A stretch of 59,248 nucleotides of DNA from an uncultured Oleiphilaceae bacterium (GCA_913060665.1 CAJXUY010000024.1:1-59248), one strand, 5' to 3'. Shown: positions 46,786 to 55,902, counted from the first letter of the stretch. Notes: generated by a model not told the origin, from the letters alone. Made by a program: numbers and translations.

Positions 46786-47952
46786 GTGAATATGGATACG
46801 GCAAATTTCGTTGCATTAGCAATTTTGGCAGTTCTGGTTACATGTTGGGTTATTGATTTCTACACGCTTAAAAGTCGTCGTCCTGCAGCTAAAAAGGTAG
46901 AACAGCGCCCAGCAGAGAAAGCAACCGCTGCCGATGTTGGGTTGGTAGAGCCTGTTATCGTTGAAGACTTGGGTGTAGTTAAGCGCGAAGCTGCTTCAGC
47001 TGAAGACATTGAGCCAGCGGTCCTAGAAGAACCCGTTAATTTCTTTTCTCGAATTAAAACGGGGTTAAGCAGAACACGCTCAACGCTGTCTGGGGGCATG
47101 GCGAGCCTGTTTTTAGGTCAGAAAACGATTGATGACGACTTGCTTGAGGAGATTGAAACGCTGTTGTTGTCTGCAGATGTAGGTGTTGAAGCAACCACTC
47201 AAATTATAACGTCACTGACTGAAAAGGTTGAAAGAAATCAGTTGTCTGACCCTTCTGTATTAAATGAAATACTTCAGCAAGAGCTTACTAACCTTTTAGA
47301 GGGTAGCAGTCAGCCACTATCAGTTGAAAACAACGGCCAGCCTTTTGTTATTTTAATGGTAGGCGTTAATGGTGTCGGCAAAACCACGACTATTGGTAAA
47401 TTAGCGAAGCGTTTTCAGCAAGAAGGTAAAACGGTCATGTTGGCGGCTGGAGACACTTTTCGCGCTGCAGCGGTAGAGCAACTTCAGGTTTGGGGGGACA
47501 GAAATAACGTGCCGGTTGTTGCTCAGCATACCGGTGCCGATAGCGCGTCGGTTATTTTTGATGCAGTGCAGTCTGCGCAGGCCAAAGGGGTTGATGTCGT
47601 TATTGCAGATACCGCAGGACGTTTGCAGAACAAAGACAACTTAATGGCTGAACTGGAAAAAGTCGTTAGGGTTATGCAAAAGTTAGATGGTGCGGCGCCT
47701 CATGAGGTCATGCTGGTATTGGATGCAGGTACTGGGCAGAATGCGTTGAGTCAGGCACAGCTCTTTAAGCAAGTAGTGGGTGTTTCGGGTATTACGTTAA
47801 CCAAGCTTGATGGCACCGCCAAAGGCGGTATTATCTTTGCCATTGGCAAGCAGTTAGGGTTACCTATTCGATTTATTGGGGTGGGTGAGCAAATTGATGA
47901 TTTGCGTCCATTTGATTCTGAAGAGTTTGTAAAAGCTTTATTTGAAAAATAG
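46786..47952 (+). CDS. ftsY: Signal recognition particle receptor FtsY with N-terminal membrane anchor
   Basis: A 388-residue SRP receptor GTPase. The NG domain is complete: helical N domain from about residue 95, G1 GVNGVGKTTT near 195, AAGDTFRAAAVEQL, DTAGR, and TKLDGTAKGG. It docks the SRP-ribosome complex at the membrane. Unlike E. coli FtsY, the N-terminus shows a strong hydrophobic helix (about residues 6-25, VALAILAVLVTCW) followed by basic residues, and the acidic A region is short. This suggests a true transmembrane anchor. Start is GTG 46786 or ATG 46792, two codons apart. ftsE begins 16 bases downstream. Confidence 0.94.
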   Translation: MNMDTANFVALAILAVLVTCWVIDFYTLKSRRPAAKKVEQRPAEKATAADVGLVEPVIVEDLGVVKREAASAEDIEPAVLEEPVNFFSRIKTGLSRTRSTLSGGMASLFLGQKTIDDDLLEEIETLLLSADVGVEATTQIITSLTEKVERNQLSDPSVLNEILQQELTNLLEGSSQPLSVENNGQPFVILMVGVNGVGKTTTIGKLAKRFQQEGKTVMLAAGDTFRAAAVEQLQVWGDRNNVPVVAQHTGADSASVIFDAVQSAQAKGVDVVIADTAGRLQNKDNLMAELEKVVRVMQKLDGAAPHEVMLVLDAGTGQNALSQAQLFKQVVGVSGITLTKLDGTAKGGIIFAIGKQLGLPIRFIGVGEQIDDLRPFDSEEFVKALFEK

Positions 47953-47968
47953 TTGATTAAACCTGCCA

Positions 47969-48712
47969 ATGATTAAGTTTGATAATATTAGTAAGCGTTA
48001 TGAGGGGGGGCACGAAGCCTTATCACAGGTTAGTTTTCACCTGAAACGTGGTGATATGGCCTTTTTGACCGGGCATTCCGGGGCCGGTAAAAGTACTCTG
48101 TTAAAGCTGATCATGCTAATGGAAAGGCCAACTCATGGGCAGTTGATCGTCGGCGGCCAAAACGTAAATCGAATCCCTCGTCGCCAAGTTCCCTATTTTA
48201 GACGCCATATTGGAGTGGTTTTTCAAAACCATCATCTCCTCTTTGATCGTACGGTTTATGACAATGTTGCGTTGCCGCTAGAAATTACAGGCATGCCACA
48301 CCGCGAGATTGGCCGTCGGGTGCGGGCGGCCCTGGATAAGGTGGGATTGCTAAGCAAAGAAAAGCTTAACCCCATTCAGTTGTCAGGGGGGGAGCAGCAG
48401 CGTATAGGTATCGCGCGTGCGGTGGTTAATAAGCCGTCTTTGTTGTTGGCAGATGAGCCGACGGGTAACCTTGACCCGGAGTTATCCTCGGATATTATGA
48501 ATTTGTTTGAGCAGTTTAACCAGGTTGGTGTCACCGTCTTGATTGCGAGTCACGATCTCGCCTTAATTGCCAATCTTAAACATCGAGTTCTGGAGCTTAG
48601 TTCAGGGCAGCTACTTGAGCCTGTTCGGGATAGTGGTGGGGCTTGGTCGACTGACTCTTTGGATGATGGCTCATTGGCTGACGAATTTGGAGGCAACGAT
48701 GGAGTCTGGTAA
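47969..48712 (+). CDS. ftsE: Cell division ATP-binding protein FtsE
   Basis: A 247-residue ABC ATPase: Walker A GHSGAGKST, signature LSGGEQQR, Walker B LLLADEPTGNLDPE and the switch histidine in ASHDL. With FtsX it links divisome constriction to peptidoglycan hydrolase activation. The C-terminal tail of about 25 residues beyond the usual end (DDGSLADEFGGNDGVW) is coded partly by sequence overlapping the ftsX start. Confidence 0.95.
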   Translation: MIKFDNISKRYEGGHEALSQVSFHLKRGDMAFLTGHSGAGKSTLLKLIMLMERPTHGQLIVGGQNVNRIPRRQVPYFRRHIGVVFQNHHLLFDRTVYDNVALPLEITGMPHREIGRRVRAALDKVGLLSKEKLNPIQLSGGEQQRIGIARAVVNKPSLLLADEPTGNLDPELSSDIMNLFEQFNQVGVTVLIASHDLALIANLKHRVLELSSGQLLEPVRDSGGAWSTDSLDDGSLADEFGGNDGVW

Positions 48713-49802
48713 GAAAAGCAAGGGGGCGAGCCCAATGCGAGCAGGCCAACCTAAGTCAGTTGCCGCGTCATCGTCGAAAGGAGGCGCAACCTTAAAGAGT
48801 CGGCCCAGTATAAAAGAAAAAATGAAACCAAGAGAGGGCCACAACACAGAGGGAGCGGGTGCTCGAACGAGCGTGAAGCAAGGGTCATTTGATAGTTATG
48901 TTGCCAACCACCGTAAGATTGCAAAAGAGAGTTTTAGTCGTTTAATTAAACAGCCTGTTTCAAGTTTAATGACGTGGGCTGTTATAGGGATAGCGCTATC
49001 CCTGCCGGTAGGGTTGTCTGTTTTATTGGCTAACGTGCAACAGCTAAGCAGTGGCTGGGATGGGTCGGCACAGATTACCCTGTTTTTAAGAATGGACGTG
49101 AGTGATAAAGATGCGTCGAACCTAGCGTTACAGCTTTCAACTCGTCCTACCGTTGCTCAGGCTGAGTTTATCAGTCGTAGTAGTGCGCTGGATGAATTTA
49201 AAACGTTGTCTGGTTTTGGTGAGGTGTTGAACTACTTAGATGAAAACCCCTTGCCTCATGTCATTGTTGTTAAACCTGCCAAAACATTGGCGACGGTTAC
49301 ACAAACAGATGCGCTCCAAAAACGTCTTTCCGAGATCAAAATAGTTGAAAAGGCCCAGCTTGATCTTCAGTGGGTTCAGCGACTTCATAGCATGACTGAG
49401 CTAATTCAGCGAGGTGTTTGGGCTCTGGGGTTGCTACTGGCGTTGGCAGTACTGCTGGTGATTGGCAATACTATTAGACTCGCGATAGAAAATCGTCGTG
49501 ACGAAATCGTGGTGGTTAAACTAGTGGGAGCTACTGACGGTTTTGTTAGAAGACCTTTCCTTTATACTGGGCTTTGGTATGGATTAGGAGGGGGGGGGAT
49601 CGCGTTTTTTTTAGTGCAAATAACGCTGTTTTGGCTTGACTCACCGATTAGTGAACTTGCCCGCCTTTATTATAGTTCGTTTAGTTTGTCAGGGTTGAAT
49701 GTAGAGTCTACACTTTTTCTTCTAAGTATAAGTATGCTGCTTGGCTGGGTTGGGGCATGGGTTGCTGTGCGCCGCCATTTAGGCGCAATAGAGCCCAGCT
49801 AA
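48699..49802 (+). CDS. ftsX: Cell division protein FtsX
   Basis: About 367 residues: a cytoplasmic basic N-terminal region of about 95 residues, then four membrane segments (about 105-130, 235-255, 280-305 and 330-350) with a periplasmic domain between the first two that would contact EnvC-type activators. The open frame reaches back to 48567, but ATG 48699 is preceded by GGAGG five bases away and gives a sensible start, overlapping ftsE by 14 bases. The order ftsY-ftsE-ftsX-rpoH is conserved in gammaproteobacteria. Confidence 0.94.
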   Translation: MESGKKSKGASPMRAGQPKSVAASSSKGGATLKSRPSIKEKMKPREGHNTEGAGARTSVKQGSFDSYVANHRKIAKESFSRLIKQPVSSLMTWAVIGIALSLPVGLSVLLANVQQLSSGWDGSAQITLFLRMDVSDKDASNLALQLSTRPTVAQAEFISRSSALDEFKTLSGFGEVLNYLDENPLPHVIVVKPAKTLATVTQTDALQKRLSEIKIVEKAQLDLQWVQRLHSMTELIQRGVWALGLLLALAVLLVIGNTIRLAIENRRDEIVVVKLVGATDGFVRRPFLYTGLWYGLGGGGIAFFLVQITLFWLDSPISELARLYYSSFSLSGLNVESTLFLLSISMLLGWVGAWVAVRRHLGAIEPS

Positions 49803-49956
49803 CTGAACTATTTGTCTTGAGTACTGAGGTGATAACCTGTGAGGGGAATTACCTATTGGGTTTAGTTAAATATTCGTTAAACTCAATAATCACGGTTAAG
49901 TGAAAAAATAGATATTAACTTATGCAAAAAGGAACTTTTTGCGCCACTAGAAGTCA

Positions 49957-49962
49957 TATAAT
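49957..49962 (+). promoter_or_regulatory. Candidate -10 box upstream of rpoH
   Basis: TATAAT lies 43 bases before the rpoH start. The sequence at the -35 distance is poor (CTTTTT), so this may need an activator or be only one of several rpoH promoters. Confidence 0.35.
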
Positions 49963-50004
49963 AAAGATGATATATTCGGCGTCTAGTTAACTTTGGAGGT
50001 TTAG

Positions 50005-50859
50005 ATGGGTACGAGCTTACAGCCAGTAGATATGCTTTCACCAGGGGGTAACCTTGAGTCGTATATGCAGGCCGTTAACAGCATTCCCGTATTGTCAGTT
50101 GAAGAAGAACGTAAGCTGACCGGTAACTTGCATAATGAAGAAGATCTTGAGGCTGCTCGCCACTTAGTCATGTCACATCTTCGTTTTGTGGTGTATATCG
50201 CCAAGAGTTATTCAGGCTATGGCCTAGCTCAAGCTGACTTAATACAAGAAGGTAATGTTGGCTTGATGAAAGCCGTAAAACGATTTAATCCAGAATTTGG
50301 CGTGCGCTTGGTCTCTTTTGCTGTGCACTGGATCAAAGCTGAGATACATGAATTTATACTGCGTAATTGGAGGATCGTTAAAGTAGCGACCACCAAAGCT
50401 CAACGGAAATTATTTTTTAATCTTCGAAGTGCTAAAAAGCGCTTGGCTTGGTTGAGCCATGAAGAGGTTAAAGCGGTTGCTGCAGATTTAGGTGTTGAAC
50501 CGAAAGTTGTTCGTGAGATGGAAGGGCGGTTGAGCTCACACGATGCTGCATTTGATGGTGGTATGGATGATGACGATGATTCCGCTTTTCAGGCTCCAGC
50601 GAACTATCTTGAAGATCATAGTCATGACCCTGCTAAACGCATAGAGCAGGAGAACTGGACCGAGGATTCAAATACTCGCCTGAGTTCTGCTATGAGCACA
50701 CTAGATGAGCGAAGCCAGGATATATTAACTCAGCGTTGGTTATCTGAAGGTAAGGCGACACTGCATGATTTAGCAGATAAATATGGTGTATCAGCAGAGC
50801 GTATTCGTCAGCTGGAAAAAAATGCTATGAAAAAAGTTAGAGTGTTGATGGAAAGTTAA
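50005..50859 (+). CDS. rpoH: Heat-shock sigma factor RpoH (sigma-32)
   Basis: A 284-residue sigma-70-family factor. Region 2 is visible as [19 protein letters not shown], the RpoH box as QRKLFFNLR, and region 4 as [19 protein letters not shown]. It directs heat-shock transcription. GGAGG stands seven bases before the ATG. It follows ftsX by about 200 bases and ends at a clear terminator. Confidence 0.97.
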   Translation: MGTSLQPVDMLSPGGNLESYMQAVNSIPVLSVEEERKLTGNLHNEEDLEAARHLVMSHLRFVVYIAKSYSGYGLAQADLIQEGNVGLMKAVKRFNPEFGVRLVSFAVHWIKAEIHEFILRNWRIVKVATTKAQRKLFFNLRSAKKRLAWLSHEEVKAVAADLGVEPKVVREMEGRLSSHDAAFDGGMDDDDDSAFQAPANYLEDHSHDPAKRIEQENWTEDSNTRLSSAMSTLDERSQDILTQRWLSEGKATLHDLADKYGVSAERIRQLEKNAMKKVRVLMES

Positions 50860-50873
50860 TATTAGACACTGTC

Positions 50874-50907
50874 AAAAACCGCCACTGAACGTAGGCGGTT
50901 TTTTTTT
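50874..50907 (+). terminator. Intrinsic terminator after rpoH
   Basis: AAAAACCGCC and GGCGGTTTTT pair across a ten-base loop, followed by further Ts. Confidence 0.88.
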
Positions 50908-51115
50908 GCTTGGTGTTTATTAGTTTAAGTCTGGTTTGCCGGCTTAGCGGGAATGTGGCTTACAAGTTACAAACAATTAATTATGCCTTTGGTGGCGTCT
51001 CCCTTAAGCTAGGAAGTTACCTTTAAGTGATGATGCGACCTTCAAATTACTGTATGGACTTTAAGGTACGGTATCGTCATTTAAACAACGAGATTATATA
51101 GATGAGATTAAACCA

Positions 51116-51931
51116 ATGAGTTGGTGGGGGAAGGTAATTGGTGGTGCATTTGGCTTTATGCTAGGTGGGCCATTAGGTGCGCTATTGGGGGCAACTTTAG
51201 GGCATGGGTTTGATAAGGGTCTAACAGGTGTTGAAATGTTAGGGTCTGATCAGAACTGGCAGGGTGGGTCGCAAGAACGGGTACAGGCGGCATTTTTTAC
51301 GGCGACATTCTCTGTTATGGGACACCTTGCCAAAGCTGACGGTCGTGTAACAGAAGATGAGATTGAGCTGGCCCGTCAGACAATGGACAAGATGCAGCTT
51401 GATGGTGAGCAACGGCGAACCGCCATTGAGCTGTTCAATAGCGGTAAGCAGGATGAGTTCCCTCTTGCAGAGGTGCTCGAACAATTAAAAAGAGAGTGTC
51501 ATCGCCGGGTCAATTTGATTCAGATGTTTTTGGAAATTCAAATTGCTACTGCGCTCGCAGATGGAGATCTTCATCCCGCTGAACAGCAAGTATTAGTAGT
51601 CGTAGCTGAGAGCTTGGGCATTTCCCGTGGTCAATTTGAGCGATTATTGGCGATGGTTGTGGCTCAGCAGCGATTCTCCAGGCGAGGCGGGAGTAGAGAA
51701 GCGCCTGTGGCAAGGGAGTCAATATCAGAAGCGTATCAATTGTTAGGCGTTACGCCTAGCTCAACAGATGCAGAGGTTAAGAAGTCATATAGACGCCTTA
51801 TGAGTCAGCACCACCCTGACAAGCTGGTATCAAAAGGTTTGCCAGAGGAGATGATGAAAATTGCCACAGAAAAAACCAGAGAAATTAAAGCCGCTTATGA
51901 GGTGGTAAAAGCCTCTCGAAAAAAATCGTAG
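51116..51931 (+). CDS. djlA: DjlA-like co-chaperone (TerB plus J domain)
   Basis: A 271-residue membrane-anchored J protein. The N-terminal glycine-rich hydrophobic segment (GGAFGFMLGGPLGALLGATLG) is typical of DjlA. A TerB-like acidic domain covers about 55-170 (KADGRVTEDEIELAR, ALADGDLHPAEQ). The J domain at about 205-270 carries HHPDK with the HPD that stimulates DnaK. It is monocistronic. Confidence 0.9.
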   Translation: MSWWGKVIGGAFGFMLGGPLGALLGATLGHGFDKGLTGVEMLGSDQNWQGGSQERVQAAFFTATFSVMGHLAKADGRVTEDEIELARQTMDKMQLDGEQRRTAIELFNSGKQDEFPLAEVLEQLKRECHRRVNLIQMFLEIQIATALADGDLHPAEQQVLVVVAESLGISRGQFERLLAMVVAQQRFSRRGGSREAPVARESISEAYQLLGVTPSSTDAEVKKSYRRLMSQHHPDKLVSKGLPEEMMKIATEKTREIKAAYEVVKASRKKS

Positions 51932-52012
51932 AACCGGTAAAGGCTTAGATAGCATCTGCTCAGGCCGCAGTATTGTAGGTTTATGACATTGAATGAATAG
52001 GTTGGAAGATTA

Positions 52013-52690
52013 ATGCGTGTATTAGTAGTTGAAGACGACAAAGATGTTGCAGCATATTTAGTAAAAGGTTTGCAGGAGTGTGATCATGTTGTTGATCACA
52101 CGCTCGATGGTAAAGATGGTTTGTTGCTGGCGGCAAGTGAGAGTTATGACATCATGATTATAGATCGCATGCTTCCCGGCATGGACGGGCTAGCGATTAT
52201 CAAAACGGTTAGAGCAACAGGCAATCAAACGCCGATCTTAATATTGAGTGCATTGGGTGATGTGGATGACCGAGTTGAAGGTCTTAGAGGGGGTGGTGAT
52301 GACTATTTGACCAAGCCTTTTTCATTTACCGAATTGCTGGCAAGAATGGATGCATTGTTACGGCGAGGAAGTTCGCAGGCCGAACAGGTTACTAGTTTGA
52401 CTTTGGCTGACTTAGAGATGGATCTTTTATCTCGCGTGGTTAAGCGAGGTGAACAAAAAATTGACCTGCAACCTCGTGAATTTCGTTTGCTTGAATATTT
52501 GATGCGTCATGCTGAGCAGGTAGTGACCCGCACTATGTTGCTAGAGCAAGTGTGGGATTACCATTTTGATCCTCAGACGAACGTTATTGATGTACACATT
52601 AGTCGACTTAGGTCAAAAATAGATAAAGACTTCGATAAGCCCTTGTTGCAGACCGTTCGAGGTGCCGGATACATATTGAGTGAGAAATAA
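52013..52690 (+). CDS. OmpR/PhoB-family response regulator
   Basis: A 225-residue response regulator: receiver domain with the acidic pair at residues 8-9 and Asp51 (IIDRMLPGMDG), Lys in DDYLTKPFS, then a winged-helix domain (LQPREFRLLEYLMRH, VIDVHISRLRSKID, TVRGAGYIL). The sequence resembles the CusR/PcoR metal-response group, but that is only an impression. GGAAG precedes the ATG. The cognate kinase follows directly through a duplicated junction. Confidence 0.92.
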   Translation: MRVLVVEDDKDVAAYLVKGLQECDHVVDHTLDGKDGLLLAASESYDIMIIDRMLPGMDGLAIIKTVRATGNQTPILILSALGDVDDRVEGLRGGGDDYLTKPFSFTELLARMDALLRRGSSQAEQVTSLTLADLEMDLLSRVVKRGEQKIDLQPREFRLLEYLMRHAEQVVTRTMLLEQVWDYHFDPQTNVIDVHISRLRSKIDKDFDKPLLQTVRGAGYILSEK

Positions 52691-52720
52691 ATGAAGTTGA
52701 GTGAACAATAAGTGAAGTTG
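52679..52720 (+). repeat. 21-bp tandem duplication spanning the regulator stop and kinase start
   Basis: 52679-52699 and 52700-52720 match in 18 of 21 bases and are in frame with each other. Each unit holds a TAA stop immediately followed by a start: ATG in the first, GTG in the second. The first ATG opens a six-codon frame (MKLSEQ) ended by the second TAA, directly abutting the GTG of the kinase. Confidence 0.85.
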
Positions 52721-54100
52721 CTGGCTCTGCTACGTACATCCTCTTTTCAGTTAGCGCTGGTTTATATGGTGCTATTTGCCACCTCGGTTTTTATTCTGCT
52801 GGGTTTTATCTACTGGGCAACTGCAGGCTATATGGCTGACCAGACGGATGAAACCATTGAGGCCGAAATTGTCGGGTTGGCAGAACAGTATAGTCGACAA
52901 GGGTTAAATGGCCTTATCAGTGTTATTCGTGAACGAGTTGCAAGGGATCCAAATGGTAAATCACTTTATCTATTTACCGCTCGCGACTATATAAAACTGG
53001 CGGGAAACTTGGATGAGTGGCCTGATAGTGCGCAGGTGCAAGATGGCTGGGTCAACTTTCAGCTCGACGAACAGGTAGGCTGGGAAGGAAAAGAGCATAT
53101 TGCTCGTGCCCGAATTTTTGTTGTACAGGGGGGCTTGCGTTTACTGGTAGGTCGGGATGTTCACGATTTATTGGTGGTGAAACGGTTGATTGAGAGAGCC
53201 ATAAATTGGGGCATGGGCATTACACTTGCCTTGGCGTTGATTGGTGGCGTTATGATGAGCCGAAGTACAGCAAAGCGAATAGAGGTCATCAATCAGACTA
53301 GTCGTAAAATCATGGCTGGCAATTTGGCACTCAGAATCCCGGGCCGAGGTACCGGCGATGACTTTGATCAGTTAGCCGAAAATCTAAATCAGATGTTAGA
53401 CCGAATTGTTCAACTGATGGATGGTATTCGCCATGTATCAGATAACATCGCCCACGACCTTAGAACACCACTCACCCGTTTGAGAAATCAATTGGAAAGC
53501 GCGCTTATTTCTGCTGAGAAAGAGGAAGATCGCGATCAGATTGCCACAGCGGTTGCAGAGGCAGATCAGCTTTTGGCGACATTTAATGCGCTTCTTCGTA
53601 TTGCGCGTCTTGAAACGGGTGGTAAGGTTGCTAAGCCAGAAGAATTAAACCTGTCCCAGTTAATGAGTGATGCTGCGGAGTTGTATGAAGCGTTGGCTGA
53701 GGATAAAAACCAGACAATGACAATGAATATTCAGACCAATGTCATTACGCTCGGTGATAAGGATCTACTGTTTCAGGTGATGAGTAATTTAATCGATAAT
53801 GCGATCAAATATACTCCCGAAGGAGGGAGGGTATCGTTACAGTTAGTTGAAAATAAAGAGGGGGTTTTCTTTCAGGTTGCAGATTCTGGAATCGGTATAC
53901 CAGAGGGAGAAAAAGAAAAGGTATTTCAGCGCTTCTACCGAGTCGCTAAGAGCCGCTCTTTACCAGGAAATGGTCTGGGGTTAAGTCTAGTGGCAGCCGT
54001 GATTGCAATGCATAAGGGCGAAATTAACTTGTTAGATGCTGACCCCGGATTGAACGTCTCAGTTAAACTACCTAAAGCTGCACTGATTAAACCAAGCTAG
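52712..54100 (+). CDS. Sensor histidine kinase (HAMP type)
   Basis: A 462-residue membrane kinase. Membrane segments at about 12-35 and 168-188 enclose a periplasmic sensor of about 130 residues. A HAMP domain (about 190-245) leads to the phosphoacceptor IAHDLRTPLTRLR and an ATPase domain (NLIDNAIKYT, DSGIGIP, GNGLGLSL). It should phosphorylate the regulator upstream. The start is GTG at 52712, directly after a TAA from the duplicated junction. An ATG in the first copy cannot be used because the frame closes after six codons. Confidence 0.92.
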   Translation: MKLLALLRTSSFQLALVYMVLFATSVFILLGFIYWATAGYMADQTDETIEAEIVGLAEQYSRQGLNGLISVIRERVARDPNGKSLYLFTARDYIKLAGNLDEWPDSAQVQDGWVNFQLDEQVGWEGKEHIARARIFVVQGGLRLLVGRDVHDLLVVKRLIERAINWGMGITLALALIGGVMMSRSTAKRIEVINQTSRKIMAGNLALRIPGRGTGDDFDQLAENLNQMLDRIVQLMDGIRHVSDNIAHDLRTPLTRLRNQLESALISAEKEEDRDQIATAVAEADQLLATFNALLRIARLETGGKVAKPEELNLSQLMSDAAELYEALAEDKNQTMTMNIQTNVITLGDKDLLFQVMSNLIDNAIKYTPEGGRVSLQLVENKEGVFFQVADSGIGIPEGEKEKVFQRFYRVAKSRSLPGNGLGLSLVAAVIAMHKGEINLLDADPGLNVSVKLPKAALIKPS

Positions 54101-54142
54101 TTCGTCGCTACCGCTTAATCAGTGTGCTGTCTAATGGATAAG

Positions 54143-54454
54143 CTATTTACCCACAAAACCTTTCAAGGTGCCCGCAACAGATTTTGCTGGCTTAAGTGCT
54201 AAATCTACGCCGTTATTTACTAATGCTTCAACACCGCTAACTGCTCTTTCAACCTTTACTTGTAACGTTACCGCGCGAGCTTTAATGCTGTCGAGCTCAC
54301 CCTCAAGGTGCTTCTGCTCTGCCATAACGTACCCTATTAGAGTGTGGCGATTAACCTGGCTGGTAATGCCCATGACGTCTAACTGGAAACCTAAGTTGTC
54401 TAATCCACTTAGTGCAGTTTCAATCAAGTTGTTGATGTTCTTATTTACTTTCAT
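54143..54454 (-). CDS. Small helical protein, phasin-like, function unknown
   Basis: A 103-residue, almost wholly helical protein with heptad-like spacing (LEGELDSIKARAVTLQVKVERAVSGVEAL) and an amphipathic ending (KPAKSVAGTLKGFVGK). This recalls short phasin-like or granule-associated proteins, but I cannot assign it. There is no signal or membrane segment. GAGGG lies seven bases before the ATG, supporting a real gene. It converges with the sensor kinase. Confidence 0.6.
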   Translation of the reverse strand: MKVNKNINNLIETALSGLDNLGFQLDVMGITSQVNRHTLIGYVMAEQKHLEGELDSIKARAVTLQVKVERAVSGVEALVNNGVDLALKPAKSVAGTLKGFVGK

Positions 54455-54712
54455 TGGGTTACCCTCTCAAATACAGTGTTTTTTCTGTCTCCTTTTTAAA
54501 ATAGAAAAAGGAGACATTTACAATAAGCGCTATTGTAAATAATGGATCGCAGATTATCGACAAAAAATAGGGGAAACAACCTAATTATAAAACCCTTAAT
54601 AGCCCTTAAGTGCGCTAATAGTCTTTAAGTTCTTAGAGATGACATTAGCTAAATTATTTGTAATACGAGGGCAATATTGTAGTAAGGACAGTTCGGTTAT
54701 TCTAATAATCAA

Positions 54713-54859
54713 CAGATATGAAGTGCTCCCTCTATATGCTGTAATCGTTATTAGTTAGGTTTAAACACTGGTTTTGTCAGAACTGAGTTGTTTACTGTTA
54801 TTGCTCCCTTCGAAGAGTTAAAATGCTTCAGCTCCCCCTAAATTAGGCGGAGCTTTTTT
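54713..54859 (+). ncRNA. Candidate small RNA
   Basis: A plus-strand terminator ends a stretch with no coding gene. A possible promoter (TTGTAG at 54677-54682 and TCTAAT at 54701-54706, 18-base spacer) would give a transcript of about 147 bases. GCTCCC occurs three times in it (54725, 54803, 54831); C-rich motifs of this kind can pair with ribosome-binding sites. The start is a guess from a weak promoter, and no known RNA family is recognised. Confidence 0.4.
54830..54859 (+). terminator. Orphan intrinsic terminator
   Basis: AGCTCC and GGAGCT pair around an inner CCTAAATTAGG palindrome and are followed by six Ts. The nearest plus-strand gene end is 730 bases upstream. Confidence 0.82.
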
Positions 54860-54991
54860 ATTGTTGGCTATCAATGAACTCTGTTAGCCAACTTTTTACA
54901 TATTGTTCTATGCTTTTTGATACATCATTCGACTGATGCTCTTTTGATGGAGCTCACTAGAAATATCAGGAAGGATCTTAGGTCAAGAATT

Positions 54992-55402
54992 ATGAAGCTT
55001 AAGTGGAGTGCGGTAGTTTTTGGGGCTTTGATAGATATCGCATTATCGATTGCCTTGAGTTTTATGGTGTTAATTGCTTACGCTTCAATTTTGGCCGCTA
55101 ATGGCATGCCTGAAGCAGAGATTCAGCTCACGCTAAGTAATCCATTGAGCGCATCATCTTTTGCATTGATATTGATTGCTGTGGGTGTTTTTGCTGATGC
55201 TGTAGCAGGCTACTTAACCGCAAAATTTGCGAGTTATCTTGAATACTGGCATGCACTTTTTATGATTATGACGGTTATGCTTTTACATGCAGCGCTTAGA
55301 GGTGAGTCAATGATACCTCTATGGTATGAAATAGTGGCGCAGGTATTGGGAATCATCGCTGCTTTGTATGGTGCAGGACGGTATAAAAAAATCAGTTTGT
55401 AG
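54992..55402 (+). CDS. Small integral membrane protein, unknown function
   Basis: About 136 residues with four hydrophobic segments (MKLKWSAVVFGALIDIALS, SFALILIAVGVFADAVAGYL, YWHALFMIMTVMLLHAAL, IVAQVLGIIAALYGAG). No domain recognised. The frame extends to TTG 54917, but ATG 54992 has TAGG nine bases upstream and starts just before the first membrane segment. It converges with greB, which ends 29 bases away. Confidence 0.65.
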   Translation: MKLKWSAVVFGALIDIALSIALSFMVLIAYASILAANGMPEAEIQLTLSNPLSASSFALILIAVGVFADAVAGYLTAKFASYLEYWHALFMIMTVMLLHAALRGESMIPLWYEIVAQVLGIIAALYGAGRYKKISL

Positions 55403-55431
55403 TTTTGGTTATAGTTACAGTTGGTGGTTCG

Positions 55432-55902
55432 TTAGGTGTATGAAATGCTAATGATACTCCAATAGGCCTTCGCGGCAGGTGTCTCGACCACGACTTCATC
55501 GTCAACCTCTTTTTTGAGTAATGCGCGGGCCATGGGTGAGTCAATCGAGATATAGTCTTGTCGGCCGTATATTTCATCCACACCCACAATACGAAAGCAT
55601 TTTGTCTCGCCATTTTCATTTTCAATTTCAACCCATGCGCCAAAAAAAGCTCGGCCTTCCTGCTCGGGTGAGTAGTCGATGACACGAAGGTCATCTAAGC
55701 GCTTTTGTAGATACCTGATTCGTCGGTCAATTTCTCGAAGTCGCTTTTTATTGTATTGGTAATCGGCATTTTCACTTCTGTCACCTAAGCTGGCGGCCCA
55801 TGTCACCTTTTTTGTGGTCTCAGGTCGTTCTTCCCGCCAAAGGTGATCAAGCTCGCTTCTTAAGGCTTCGTACCCCTCTCGGGTAATTAGGTTTGTTTTC
55901 AT
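55432..55902 (-). CDS. greB: Transcription elongation factor GreB
   Basis: A 156-residue Gre factor. The N-terminal coiled coil contains WAASLGDRSENADYQYNKKRL, with the acidic tip that enters the polymerase channel, and LREIDRRIRYLQKRL, which distinguishes GreB from GreA. It rescues backtracked RNA polymerase by transcript cleavage. The ATG lacks a strong ribosome-binding site. It is divergent from the VanZ fusion gene. Confidence 0.94.
   Translation of the reverse strand: MKTNLITREGYEALRSELDHLWREERPETTKKVTWAASLGDRSENADYQYNKKRLREIDRRIRYLQKRLDDLRVIDYSPEQEGRAFFGAWVEIENENGETKCFRIVGVDEIYGRQDYISIDSPMARALLKKEVDDEVVVETPAAKAYWSIISISYT

Larger units (their letters stand above)
54455..54991. other. 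537-bp gene-free region with an orphan terminator
   Basis: No open frame here looks real; the frame at 54917 is the 5' extension of the next gene. The stretch is AT-rich and contains the isolated plus-strand terminator and possible small RNA listed separately. The minus-strand promoter of the phasin-like gene must be at its left end. Confidence 0.5.
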
